DNA of 13,968 nt from UBA93 sp964477205. Lineage in GTDB: Archaea > Micrarchaeota > Micrarchaeia > Norongarragalinales > Norongarragalinaceae. The stretch is from contig CAYZDE010000018.1 of the NCBI GenBank assembly GCA_964477205.1, positions 1 to 13,968 of the forward strand, in the 5' to 3' direction. The notes beneath the pieces are model-generated. The model worked only from the letters and a program-made list of their open reading frames with translations, was not told where the DNA came from and ran no database searches. The position numbers and the translations under genes were made by a program. Every line of letters starts with the position of its first letter. Position 1 is the stretch's first letter. Shown here piece by piece: positions 6,970-13,582 of the stretch.

Positions 6970-8282
6970 TTCTTTCCAGCCATTCCCGGGAAGCGCTTAC
7001 CCAATCCTTTTAGGAAGCCGCGGTTGCGCCCCAGCTGCTTGACCATCTTGCTGGCTCGGCCGAAATTCTTGACGAGCTCTTTTACCTCGGACTCTTTTAT
7101 TCCCGCTCCGCGGGAAACGCGCACTTGCCTGCTCGACTGCTTCATCAAATCCGGCTTCTTGCGCTCTACTGGAGTCATGCTAAGCACGGCCGCTTCGAAT
7201 TGCTTTAGCTTGGCTTCGCTTTGGCCGAGGACTTCATCCGGCACGTCGTAAACCCCGAGCATTTGCATTACCTGTTTCATCGGCCCCATTTTTTGCATGG
7301 CACGCATTTGCGAGAGGAATGACGAGTAGTTCAGCTTGCCTTCGGATAGCGCTTTCTCAAGCGTCTCTCCGTCGCTCACTTCGCGCGCTTTTTCCAAGAG
7401 CGCCTTAATGTTAGGGAAACCGACCAGCGTGCCAACGAACGCCTCCACGTCGAACGACTCCAAATCGCGTAATTTTTCACCGGTGCCGATGAATGCTATG
7501 TTAGCGCCTGAAACAGCAACGCTTGATAAAGCTCCGCCGCCCTTGCCTGAGCCGTCCATCTTTGAAACTATTACCCCGGATAAGCCGATTGCGCCGTCGA
7601 ATTCTTTTGCCTGTTTACCTGCGACTTGGCCCACGTCCGCACTAACGACTAAAAACTTGTAATCCGGCTCGAACGCTTGATTTACCTCCTTCAACTCTTC
7701 AACCAGCTCTTCATCGAACGCACTGCGCCCTGCCGAATCTAGTATGAGCACGTCGTATTCGCTTTCAAGTGCGCGCGCTTCGCGCGCTATTTTTACAGCG
7801 TCCTTCTCGCCTTTCAAGCCATAGAATCCTACTTTCGCCTGGCCGGCAATCTGCTCGAGTTGCTCGAAGGCCGCAGGGCGGTGAACGTCCGCTGCGATTA
7901 CCAACGGCTTTAATCCTTTGGAAGAAAAATAATGCGCGAGTTTTCCGGCGGAGGTGGTTTTTCCGGCGCCGAACAAGCCGCACAAGAGTATGCGTTGCTT
8001 TCCTATTTTCGGCTCGAAGTGCTCTTTGCCTAGTAAGCCTTCAAGCTCTTCAAATACTACCTTGACAACGTGCTCCCGCAAGCCCAAGCCGGGCAATGGC
8101 TTTTCCTTTAAAGCCCGCTCTTCAATCCGCTTGGTCAATTGGAATACTAGGCGCACGCTTACGTCGTTCGTGATGAGCGTGCGTTGTAACTCGCGCGTGA
8201 GCGACTTGACCGCCTTTTCGTCGATTAATGGCGCGCCGGTTACCGCGGCTAGGGCCTTGCGTATTCCGCTTCCCAAGTCCAT
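6966..8282 (-). CDS. srp54: Signal recognition particle protein SRP54
   Basis: SRP54 binds signal sequences and 7S RNA and delivers ribosomes to FtsY at the membrane. The 438-aa protein has the N domain (about 1-95), the G domain with P-loop GLFGAGKTTSAGKLA (102-116), ADVHRPAAFEQL, the DSAGR switch, SKMDGSGKGGGAL and FIGTGEKLRDLESF. A methionine-rich M domain (about 300-438) contains MRAMQKMGPMKQVMQMLG and the RNA-binding block SRGAGIKESEVKELVKNF. The M domain excludes FtsY. Several usually strict positions vary: GLFGAG for GLQGSG and DSAGR for DTAGR. These suggest a fast-evolving lineage. It lies between an ACT protein (TAATG junction, 1-nt overlap) and prepilin peptidase (ATGA), so protein targeting and pilin processing are co-expressed. 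Confidence 0.95.
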   Translation of the reverse strand: MDLGSGIRKALAAVTGAPLIDEKAVKSLTRELQRTLITNDVSVRLVFQLTKRIEERALKEKPLPGLGLREHVVKVVFEELEGLLGKEHFEPKIGKQRILLCGLFGAGKTTSAGKLAHYFSSKGLKPLVIAADVHRPAAFEQLEQIAGQAKVGFYGLKGEKDAVKIAREARALESEYDVLILDSAGRSAFDEELVEELKEVNQAFEPDYKFLVVSADVGQVAGKQAKEFDGAIGLSGVIVSKMDGSGKGGGALSSVAVSGANIAFIGTGEKLRDLESFDVEAFVGTLVGFPNIKALLEKAREVSDGETLEKALSEGKLNYSSFLSQMRAMQKMGPMKQVMQMLGVYDVPDEVLGQSEAKLKQFEAAVLSMTPVERKKPDLMKQSSRQVRVSRGAGIKESEVKELVKNFGRASKMVKQLGRNRGFLKGLGKRFPGMAGKK

Positions 8283-8668
8283 TACAAGTACTCCTCGAGT
8301 ATCTCCTTTGCGGTTTTATTGTCCGTTGTTTCGAGCGCGAAGAGGCGCTCGCCCTTCTGCTTGGATAACAAGTATAGGTTAAGAATGTTGACCGCGTTGT
8401 TTGCGAGCAAGCGCGAAACCACGGATAACTCCCCCGGCTTGTCGCTCAATCGAATAACGAGTACCCGCGAGTCAACGGGCGAGTAACCCGCTTTAGCGAG
8501 CACTTGCTTTGCCTTAACAATATCACGGGTGCACAAACGAAGCACGGCCGCGCCTTTGGATGCCTCGGCGAACAAGGACTCGATGCGCACTCCGCCGGAC
8601 TCAAGTAACTCCGTAAAGTCCGCAAGGAGGCCCAAGCGGTCCGGAGTTACTACGGTCAATTCTTTCAT
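8282..8668 (-). CDS. Tandem ACT-domain protein
   Basis: The 128-aa protein consists of two ACT domains and nothing else. The first (about 1-64) starts KELTVVTPDRLGLLADFTELL, shown here in overlapping parts. The second (about 68-128) has VLVIRLSDKPGELSVVSRLL and ends KEILEEYL. Stand-alone ACT proteins usually bind small ligands such as amino acids and act as regulators. Ligand and partner cannot be read here. It is the first gene of the srp54 operon and shares one base with the srp54 start (TAATG). The start at 8668 places it about 55-65 nt from a TATA element; no clear Shine-Dalgarno site is present, consistent with a short-leader transcript. Confidence 0.88.
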   Translation of the reverse strand: MKELTVVTPDRLGLLADFTELLESGGVRIESLFAEASKGAAVLRLCTRDIVKAKQVLAKAGYSPVDSRVLVIRLSDKPGELSVVSRLLANNAVNILNLYLLSKQKGERLFALETTDNKTAKEILEEYL

Positions 8669-8722
8669 AAAACTTCAACTTTATTTACACAAACAAGTAT
8701 GCAAATTATTTTCATTCTTAAG

Positions 8723-8732
8723 GGTTAAATAC
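8723..8732 (-). promoter_or_regulatory. TATA box for the ACT-srp54-peptidase-cca operon
   Basis: The minus strand reads AAAAAAGTATTTAACC, a purine-rich BRE followed by a TATA-like GTATTTAACC. Transcription would start near 8700, leaving a leader of about 30 nt before the ATG at 8668. It lies directly after the 26-codon lipoprotein-like ORF. Confidence 0.5.
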
Positions 8733-8736
8733 TTTT

Positions 8737-8817
8737 TTACGCGCACTCACAATAATATTCTTGTTGTAGACATGCAATAAACAATAAAGCGATAACAATT
8801 ACAATTATTTTTAACAT
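8737..8817 (-). CDS. 26-aa lipoprotein-like peptide (lipoprotein stub or remnant)
   Basis: It starts ATG 10 nt after the stop of the large lipoprotein gene and ends at TAA. It encodes MLKIIVIVIALLFIA, a hydrophobic signal peptide, followed by CLQQEYYCECA. The Cys at residue 16 is the expected lipidation site. The motif CLQQEYYCE matches CLEQEYYC at the mature N-terminus of both larger lipoproteins in the window, and the DNA behind it is nearly identical to that of the second one (19 bases). It is either a truncated third family member, decayed after a stop, or a real small lipopeptide translated by coupling. Nothing recognisable of the family continues after the stop. No clear Shine-Dalgarno site is visible. 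Confidence 0.5.
   Translation of the reverse strand: MLKIIVIVIALLFIACLQQEYYCECA
8747..8765. repeat. 19-bp direct repeat, shared lipoprotein N-terminal coding segment (copy 1)
   Basis: The 19 bases TCACAATAATATTCTTGTT occur here and again at 13472-13490. A third copy with one internal change (GACAATAATACTCTTGTT) lies at 9823-9840. All three encode the minus-strand residues (E/Q)QEYYC behind the lipobox Cys. Confidence 0.85.
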
Positions 8818-8827
8818 TTTTGCATTT

Positions 8828-9898
8828 TTACCCAGATAATTCACAATATGAATTAGTCAAAACATCATCTAAAATCATGTTCACCCCATTTGGTAGAGTT
8901 ACTTCATCTCCAGCACTCATTTGTGGTTTATTTGCAACCACTTCTCCCCCAGACATAATCAAAACATTTACTTCGCCCGTTATTTGACAATTACTATCGC
9001 AAAGCGGAGCAGAATTGAATTTAACGGTTATTCCCGTTAATACCATTGATATGTCACAAACACTAGAAGTTGTGCAACTGCCCGTATCTGTGCTGATTAA
9101 TTGCTCGTTATCGTCAAAAATCGATATTTTAACACTTAAAATTTTATTGCAAACGGGTGGCGCACTTGGTGTTTGTGTTGGTTGCGGTGTAAAAATATAT
9201 GTTGTTTGACATGCTCCCTCGTAGCAATAACCCTCTTCGCAAGCTATTGTGTACGGCTGGCACACGGTGCCCTTGCAAGTGTACTCCATTACCCCGACGT
9301 CTCCGTACTGCGTCGTCGTGCACTCGTCGTAGTAAGTGCCGCCGAACGCCGGAGAGCACGAGCCCGAAGTGTATGGGTCGTTGCCGTCAGAATCCATGCA
9401 ATTCATTAAATCAGTTGAAATAGCTATATATCCATTATCTGCATGTTCTAGGTCTGTTAATGGGTCGTGGTATTCCAGCGTGAAGTCGATTTGATTTGGC
9501 CCGGATGCGGTTCCAGTAATTTGGCAGGAAATGGGTTCAGTTGTAGTAGCTTCTTTTTTTTCTCCTTCACAATAAACTATTACTGTTCTCCCGATTTTGT
9601 TTCCAATAGTAAGTAATATTTTATTATCTTCATAAACCGTGTAATCGATGCAAGTGAATCCAGTGAGCCCGTGGCATTGTTCGTTTTCTGTCCATTCAAT
9701 TGGTTCTATGCTTGCCGTTGGCTGGGTGGACGGGAGGGTTGAGGGGGTACTTGAGGACTCATTAACAATTGGTATTGATTGAGTACACAATTGTGGGTCG
9801 CTTACTTTTTGTCCAGTTGATTGACAATAATACTCTTGTTCTAAACAGCCAAACAACAACACGCTAACAAGTACAAGGATTAAAAGTTTGTTACGCAT
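8828..9898 (-). CDS. Cys-rich surface lipoprotein, mosaic, function unknown
   Basis: This is a 356-aa predicted archaeal lipoprotein. The signal peptide MRNKLLILVLVSVLLFG is followed by lipobox Cys18 and the family motif CLEQEYYCQSTGQKVSDPQLC. A Ser/Thr/Pro-rich linker follows (about 46-66), probably a surface spacer. Next is a domain with CHGLTGFTCIDYTVYE and LLTIGNKIGRTVIVYC (about 76-165), typical of archaeal Ig-like surface domains. Then comes a Cys-dense module (about 168-233: MDSDGNDPYTSGSC, YYDECTTTQYGDVGVMEYTC, CEEGYCYEGAC) resembling repeated modules in DPANN surface proteins. A short TPSAPP linker leads to a C-terminal domain (about 251-356). The Cys-dense module is much richer in G and C than its flanks. 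The start lies 1 nt after the stop of the Zn-ribbon gene in the ABC operon. Substrate binding for the exporter or an envelope role are both possible. Confidence 0.82.
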   Translation of the reverse strand: MRNKLLILVLVSVLLFGCLEQEYYCQSTGQKVSDPQLCTQSIPIVNESSSTPSTLPSTQPTASIEPIEWTENEQCHGLTGFTCIDYTVYEDNKILLTIGNKIGRTVIVYCEGEKKEATTTEPISCQITGTASGPNQIDFTLEYHDPLTDLEHADNGYIAISTDLMNCMDSDGNDPYTSGSCSPAFGGTYYDECTTTQYGDVGVMEYTCKGTVCQPYTIACEEGYCYEGACQTTYIFTPQPTQTPSAPPVCNKILSVKISIFDDNEQLISTDTGSCTTSSVCDISMVLTGITVKFNSAPLCDSNCQITGEVNVLIMSGGEVVANKPQMSAGDEVTLPNGVNMILDDVLTNSYCELSG

Positions 9899-9899
9899 T

Positions 9900-10445
9900 T
9901 TAGTCTACCGTCAGTTCTTCAATTATTGTAGAAATTATTGCCATCTCATGTTCTTGGACGCCTACACACATATTCGAATTAAAGTTGAGCAGGTCTTCCT
10001 CTCCAGAGAAGCGGCAAGTTATTGTTTTGCCATTCAAGTTGGATAAAAGCGAGGGCGTTTCATCAATGTTCGCTTGAAAAACACATTGCCCTTGATTTAT
10101 GCCTAGAACGCGCAGGTTAGCAATTAAGTCTTCCCCCATTAAACTGGTTTCAAAACGCACGGTTGCTAGGGAACAAGTTTCAGCAGCTTCTTTAAAACAA
10201 TCAAAATCCGTGCCGCAATCCTTCGGATTACCCATTATTTCCTCTTGAATGAATGACCACACGCTAGATCCGAAAAAAACCAATAAAACTAGTATAACGA
10301 AGGCGCCTAACGCATAACCTAATAATTTTTTGTTGGGTACAATTTGTTTTTTCACGTTCTTACTAGCAAGCTTATTGCCACAATGAAGGCAATATTTCTT
10401 ATCACCTTCAGGTAATTGTTTACCACACTCTGAACAATATTTCAT
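9900..10445 (-). CDS. Zn-ribbon/single-TM protein with extracytosolic domain
   Basis: This 181-aa protein has a cytoplasmic zinc ribbon at the N-terminus (C4, C7, C19, C22: CSECG...CLHCG), a basic stretch, one membrane segment (about 41-61) and an outer domain. The outer domain begins DCGTDFDCFKEAAETC (76-91), a Cys-patterned motif I recall from surface proteins of archaea and candidate phyla, and has further Cys pairs (CVF, TCRF, MCVG). Start ATG 10445 is supported by GAGGA at 10457-10453, which overlaps the permease stop. The gene is between the ABC permease and the lipoprotein, so it probably serves the same export or surface complex, perhaps linking cytoplasmic state to the outside. No enzymatic motif is seen; function unknown. 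Confidence 0.82.
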   Translation of the reverse strand: MKYCSECGKQLPEGDKKYCLHCGNKLASKNVKKQIVPNKKLLGYALGAFVILVLLVFFGSSVWSFIQEEIMGNPKDCGTDFDCFKEAAETCSLATVRFETSLMGEDLIANLRVLGINQGQCVFQANIDETPSLLSNLNGKTITCRFSGEEDLLNFNSNMCVGVQEHEMAIISTIIEELTVD

Positions 10446-10455
10446 GATTTTATCC

Positions 10456-11229
10456 TCAATTTTCAGTATTAAACTTGATTAAACCAATTATAAATAATGC
10501 CATTGACCAAGCCAGCAATCCCATTAACGAGTTTGCAACTCCCGCAAGAGTTTTCCCAGCAAACATTATTCCCGAAAGAGCGTCTACTGACTGAGCTAGG
10601 GGCGTTAAACGAGCGATTCCCGCTACCGTGCTCGGCATGAGGGTAAAGTCAATGATGCCTCCGCTCAATATCAAGAAGAGTAAAAGTGCAAAAGGGATTA
10701 ATTGTACGGCTTGTTCTTTTGTTTTTGAAAAAACTGAAAACAAGAGGCCAACGTTAACGCCAACAAGAGCCACTAGAAAAAGAGAAATACCCATCGAGAC
10801 GGGATTTCCGCGATTCAAGACGCCAAGTAATAATGCGCTACTAGTAATGACTAGACTTTGAATTAACGCTATTGCTGAATTCGTGAGGAGTTTGCCCACA
10901 TAAAACGAGGTTCGAGGAATAGCTAATAAGTCGCGATCCAAGGTACCGTAAGGCGAACGTTCTCCGACAATGCGTAAAACCGTTAATTGAGAAGTAATGA
11001 AAAACGCTAAAACAGAAAAAATCATTGGCCCGTAAAAGTCAAAGTAGGTGGCATTGTCAACACGAATTTGTTCCAACAACCATTGATCCAATGTGCTGGA
11101 AGACGCAACCCAAAAAACTAAGACTACAAGTATCGGAACAAGCAAACTTAGTAATAAATTAGCTTTTGCAGCCTTGATTTGATTGAACTCTAATCTTGCT
11201 GCTTTAAGTAAGCCCCCCATCTTAGTCAC
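10456..11229 (-). CDS. ABC-2 type transporter permease
   Basis: The 257-aa membrane subunit of an ABC exporter has six predicted helices (about 22-43, 65-84, 110-135, 146-166, 174-196 and 226-249). A cytoplasmic coupling region reads VGERSPYGTLDRDLLAIPRTSFYVGK, given here as overlapping motifs VGERSPYGTLDRDLL and PRTSFYVGK. The ABC-2 signature LSGGIIDFTLMPSTVAGIARL sits before the last helix. Family members export drugs, polysaccharides, lipids or peptides, and the substrate cannot be told. The start is GTG at 11229, overlapping the ATPase stop as GTGA; an ATG three codons later (11220) is an alternative. It forms a transporter with the preceding ATPase. Confidence 0.92.
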   Translation of the reverse strand: MTKMGGLLKAARLEFNQIKAAKANLLLSLLVPILVVLVFWVASSSTLDQWLLEQIRVDNATYFDFYGPMIFSVLAFFITSQLTVLRIVGERSPYGTLDRDLLAIPRTSFYVGKLLTNSAIALIQSLVITSSALLLGVLNRGNPVSMGISLFLVALVGVNVGLLFSVFSKTKEQAVQLIPFALLLFLILSGGIIDFTLMPSTVAGIARLTPLAQSVDALSGIMFAGKTLAGVANSLMGLLAWSMALFIIGLIKFNTEN

Positions 11230-12494
11230 TCTTCTGGAATCCTTCCCGTATAATAAACGAAAACTTCTTTCATACTGGCAGGCTCTATCTTGGTTTCTTC
11301 AACTAACCCTCCCAACTCATCTATTCGACTACCAAGTTTAACCGCGTTAGGTGAATCCATTATTACTTTCAAGGTTCGCCCCTCACTTACAACCTTCCTA
11401 ACACCTTCTTCTTTTTTCACTCCGTTTATCAATTCGTTAGTTACTTTTTCTAGTGTTAGGCTCACTATGCGCCCGCTACCCGGCATTCTACGTTTTAATT
11501 TATTAGGCGAACCGTAAGCAACGACTTTTCCCTTGTCAATTATTATTACTTTATCTGCATCCTCTAATTCGTCCATGAAGTGAGTCGTCATGACAACCGT
11601 CTTCTTCATTTGAGTGACTAGCACGCTTAGTTTACTCATCAAACTGTTTCGGCTAGACGGGTCCAACCCAGTGGTTGGCTCATCCAATAACAGCAATTCG
11701 GGATCTCTAATAAGTTCCATACCCATTGACAACAATTTCAGTTGCCCTCCCGACAATTTTTTTGCTACAACACTCTTTCTTTGCGTCAAACCGAGAGAGT
11801 TTAACATTTCATTAGACTTCTCTTCCGCATTCGCAACACTCCAACGGATAGCACTATTCTGCATATTTTGCCAAGCGGTTTGATTCATATCCAATTCTGC
11901 GTGTTGTGGAACAAAGCCGATTAAGTTGTTTACTTCCATTCGGTGCTTGTTCACATCTTTTCCACAAACAAGTATTTTTCCTTTGTTTGGCTTCCGCCTG
12001 CCAGCAATGCTTTCAATTATAGTCGATTTGCCACTGCCCGATGGGCCAATTATTGCGGTTAATTCGTGCGGTTCAATTTCAAAGTCTACATTGTCAAGGA
12101 TTTTTGTGTTTCTATACGTTAAAGTTAACCCAGAAACGCTAATGTTTGCTTCTCCTTCAAAGTCTCGCGTTGTTTTTTCAATTGACTCAATAGCTTGTTT
12201 TACTTGTTTTTCAACGCTTTTTTCTTCAGCTTTAAGCTTTGTTTCGCCGCCTTTTGTCTCAATCTTAACAAAGAACGCGAGCAAACCAACAATTAAAATC
12301 AAGCCGCCTAAACCAGCTAGGTAATATTTAATCGTGAGTGGTGAAGGATAATCCGAATTAGCGCATTGTTCAATCACATTAACTATTCGCTCGTCACTGC
12401 AGACAATTTTTGCCTCGGGTAAAAATAATCCACCTACCAAAATTAGCACGCCTAATACAACGGATATTAGTTTGAATGCACTTGTTCCATTCAT
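11226..12494 (-). CDS. ABC exporter ATP-binding protein with two N-terminal membrane segments
   Basis: This 422-aa protein has an ABC ATPase domain at about 117-330: Walker A GPSGSGKST (150-158), Q-loop FVPQH (Q197), signature LSGGQ (247-251), Walker B LLLLDEP (267-273) and H-loop TTHFMDE (H305). A C-terminal domain (about 345-415), as in drug/ABC-2 ATPases, follows. Unusually, the N-terminus carries two membrane helices (about 8-26 and 54-76). Between them is a short outer loop with Cys32 and Cys44, and a charged coiled linker (77-112, rich in Lys/Glu) follows. ABC-2 ATPases are normally soluble and recruited by the permease, so this one is self-anchored. First gene of the operon, with its own TATA box; the stop overlaps the permease start (GTGA). 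Confidence 0.93.
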   Translation of the reverse strand: MNGTSAFKLISVVLGVLILVGGLFLPEAKIVCSDERIVNVIEQCANSDYPSPLTIKYYLAGLGGLILIVGLLAFFVKIETKGGETKLKAEEKSVEKQVKQAIESIEKTTRDFEGEANISVSGLTLTYRNTKILDNVDFEIEPHELTAIIGPSGSGKSTIIESIAGRRKPNKGKILVCGKDVNKHRMEVNNLIGFVPQHAELDMNQTAWQNMQNSAIRWSVANAEEKSNEMLNSLGLTQRKSVVAKKLSGGQLKLLSMGMELIRDPELLLLDEPTTGLDPSSRNSLMSKLSVLVTQMKKTVVMTTHFMDELEDADKVIIIDKGKVVAYGSPNKLKRRMPGSGRIVSLTLEKVTNELINGVKKEEGVRKVVSEGRTLKVIMDSPNAVKLGSRIDELGGLVEETKIEPASMKEVFVYYTGRIPEE

Positions 12495-12542
12495 CTTATC
12501 ATTCCTAATTCTAGTTTTAATTAATTAATAGCTAACTGATTA

Positions 12543-12555
12543 GTATTTAACTTTT
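12543..12555 (-). promoter_or_regulatory. TATA box for the ABC-lipoprotein operon
   Basis: The minus strand reads AAAAGTTAAATAC, an A-rich BRE joined to TTAAATAC. Transcription should start near 12520, about 25 nt before the ATPase ATG at 12494. It lies directly beyond the hairpin that follows the second lipoprotein gene. Confidence 0.6.
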
Positions 12556-12580
12556 ATTAAGTCTATTCAGTGATATAATT

Positions 12581-12612
12581 TATTTTGAAAAAGAAATACT
12601 GTTTTCAAAATA
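12581..12612 (-). terminator. Hairpin after the second lipoprotein gene, likely transcript end
   Basis: Perfect 11-bp inverted repeat TATTTTGAAAA / TTTTCAAAATA with a 10-nt loop, starting right after the TGA stop on the minus strand. The loop and descending arm carry TTTCTTTTT. TGATAT at 12571-12576 and ATATCA at 12610-12615 can extend or rearrange the pairing. Position and T-richness fit a terminator separating this gene from the ABC operon promoter. A dyad operator for that promoter is the alternative. Confidence 0.5.
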
Positions 12613-13581
12613 TCAATCTATTTGCACCATTACGCAATCTGCGTACGCTTGCCCTGTTAACCCCTCACAAGCGTTTATGGATACATCCACTCTTTTTGAA
12701 CACTCCGCGGTTGACCCGACAGCACGTATCGTATAGCTACCCATGCTATAGTAATAGCAATCGGCAAATCCTGTATAAAGATTGGAGCCACTGAGGGTTA
12801 AATCTAAATATTGTGGAGAACCGCTTTCAGAACAATAAATTACGGCATCCGTGTCCTCAACGAACCTAACTATAATTTGCTTATGCAAGGCAGTCGAACC
12901 TGAAGCCACGCTGATAGTACAAGAGTTTTCAGCAGTAGGGCTCGGCGACGGGGAAGGAGACGGGATTATTGAGGGTTCTGTTAAACTTTCAGTTATATCG
13001 TTCATATCACAAATATTTGGAGTATCAAATTTTGACTCATCAAGGATCCATGCTCTACATGAATACTCTAAATTATCATAAACTTCTTCGGTAGAAGAGT
13101 ACAAGTCATATTTTACCCAGTCACAATCTTCATAAATTAGTGGTAATTGATCTCTTTGGGCTTCAATTACTTGCCAGTAAATTAAACCATTTTTTATTAT
13201 AGTGATTCCCGTCATTTCCTCTGTTTGTACCTCTATCCTAACTTGATCATTGTAAGAGTATGTTTCTATTTTCTTAATGTTTGAGTATGGATTAATAGAT
13301 GCCAAAGATTCAGCAGTTACTTGACATTTTGCTGGTTCAATTGCGTTTTTTACTTCAAACCATCCTCTTTTTTCAAAAAAGATAGGATTCGAGCTCGGCG
13401 TTATTGCATTTGCTTGTTCTATTGTGCTTTCATGACAATCTAACGGGTTAGAAACGGTTTTTCCCGTACTTTCACAATAATATTCTTGTTCTAAACAACC
13501 AGATAAAACTACAGCTAATAAAATAGTTAAACAGAGTGTTTTTAGGTGATTAGGGCGAATGCAACAAAAAACCCTAATCAC
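12613..13581 (-). CDS. Cys-rich lipoprotein with inserted Ig-like domain, function unknown
   Basis: This is a 322-aa predicted lipoprotein. The only usable start is GTG at 13581; a TGA stop lies two codons upstream. The signal peptide is long (TILLAVVLSG, lipobox Cys29), followed by CLEQEYYCESTGKTVSNPLDC, the motif shared with the 8828-9898 product. The body (about 70-201) has VRIEVQTEEMTGITIIKNGL, YEDCDWVKYDLYSSTEEVYD, YSCRAWILDESKFDTPNICD. A Ser-Pro repeat linker (207-215), a Cys-containing beta-rich domain (about 216-303) and the tail ACEGLTGQAYADC follow. Body and tail match the neighbouring product at 13608-13968, which lacks the linker and beta domain. It is AT-rich, unlike that neighbour. 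The fold of the body resembles beta-rich lipoprotein carriers only loosely; no function is assigned. Confidence 0.8.
   Translation of the reverse strand: MIRVFCCIRPNHLKTLCLTILLAVVLSGCLEQEYYCESTGKTVSNPLDCHESTIEQANAITPSSNPIFFEKRGWFEVKNAIEPAKCQVTAESLASINPYSNIKKIETYSYNDQVRIEVQTEEMTGITIIKNGLIYWQVIEAQRDQLPLIYEDCDWVKYDLYSSTEEVYDNLEYSCRAWILDESKFDTPNICDMNDITESLTEPSIIPSPSPSPSPTAENSCTISVASGSTALHKQIIVRFVEDTDAVIYCSESGSPQYLDLTLSGSNLYTGFADCYYYSMGSYTIRAVGSTAECSKRVDVSINACEGLTGQAYADCVMVQID
13472..13490. repeat. 19-bp direct repeat, shared lipoprotein N-terminal coding segment (copy 2)
   Basis: Second identical copy of the bases at 8747-8765, within the second lipoprotein gene, coding for the EQEYYC part of its mature N-terminus. 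Confidence 0.85.
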
Positions 13582-13582
13582 C
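13545..13582. repeat. 11-bp perfect inverted repeat over a lipoprotein gene start
   Basis: GGTGATTAGGG (13545-13555) and CCCTAATCACC (13572-13582) are separated by 16 bases. On the minus strand the hairpin contains the GTG start codon (13581-13579) and the first 12 codons, and lies 25 bases after the upstream gene's stop. It could be a translational control element, a transcript end for the upstream gene, or a relic of an insertion. No T run directly follows on the minus strand. Confidence 0.75.

Noticed and set aside
6966..8282. FtsY as the identity of the SRP GTPase
   Set aside because: A methionine-rich M domain with the SRP RNA-binding block follows the G domain, and the acidic FtsY N-terminal region is missing.
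8529..8780. 83-aa plus-strand frame across the ACT gene start and the intergenic region
   Set aside because: Antisense to the ACT protein and the lipoprotein stub, with no motif and no promoter in the right place.
12585..12794. 69-aa plus-strand open frame near the lipoprotein end
   Set aside because: It runs through the hairpin and the antisense of the conserved lipoprotein tail; no ribosome-binding site or recognisable motif.
12938..12976. Possible tandem DNA repeat around the Ser-Pro coding stretch
   Set aside because: It is the low-complexity codon pattern of a Ser-Pro surface linker in the lipoprotein, not an independent repeat element.
13545..13582. Terminal inverted repeat of an insertion sequence, or CRISPR repeat
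   Set aside because: The spacer is only 16 bases, no transposase or target duplication is visible and there is no repeated array.
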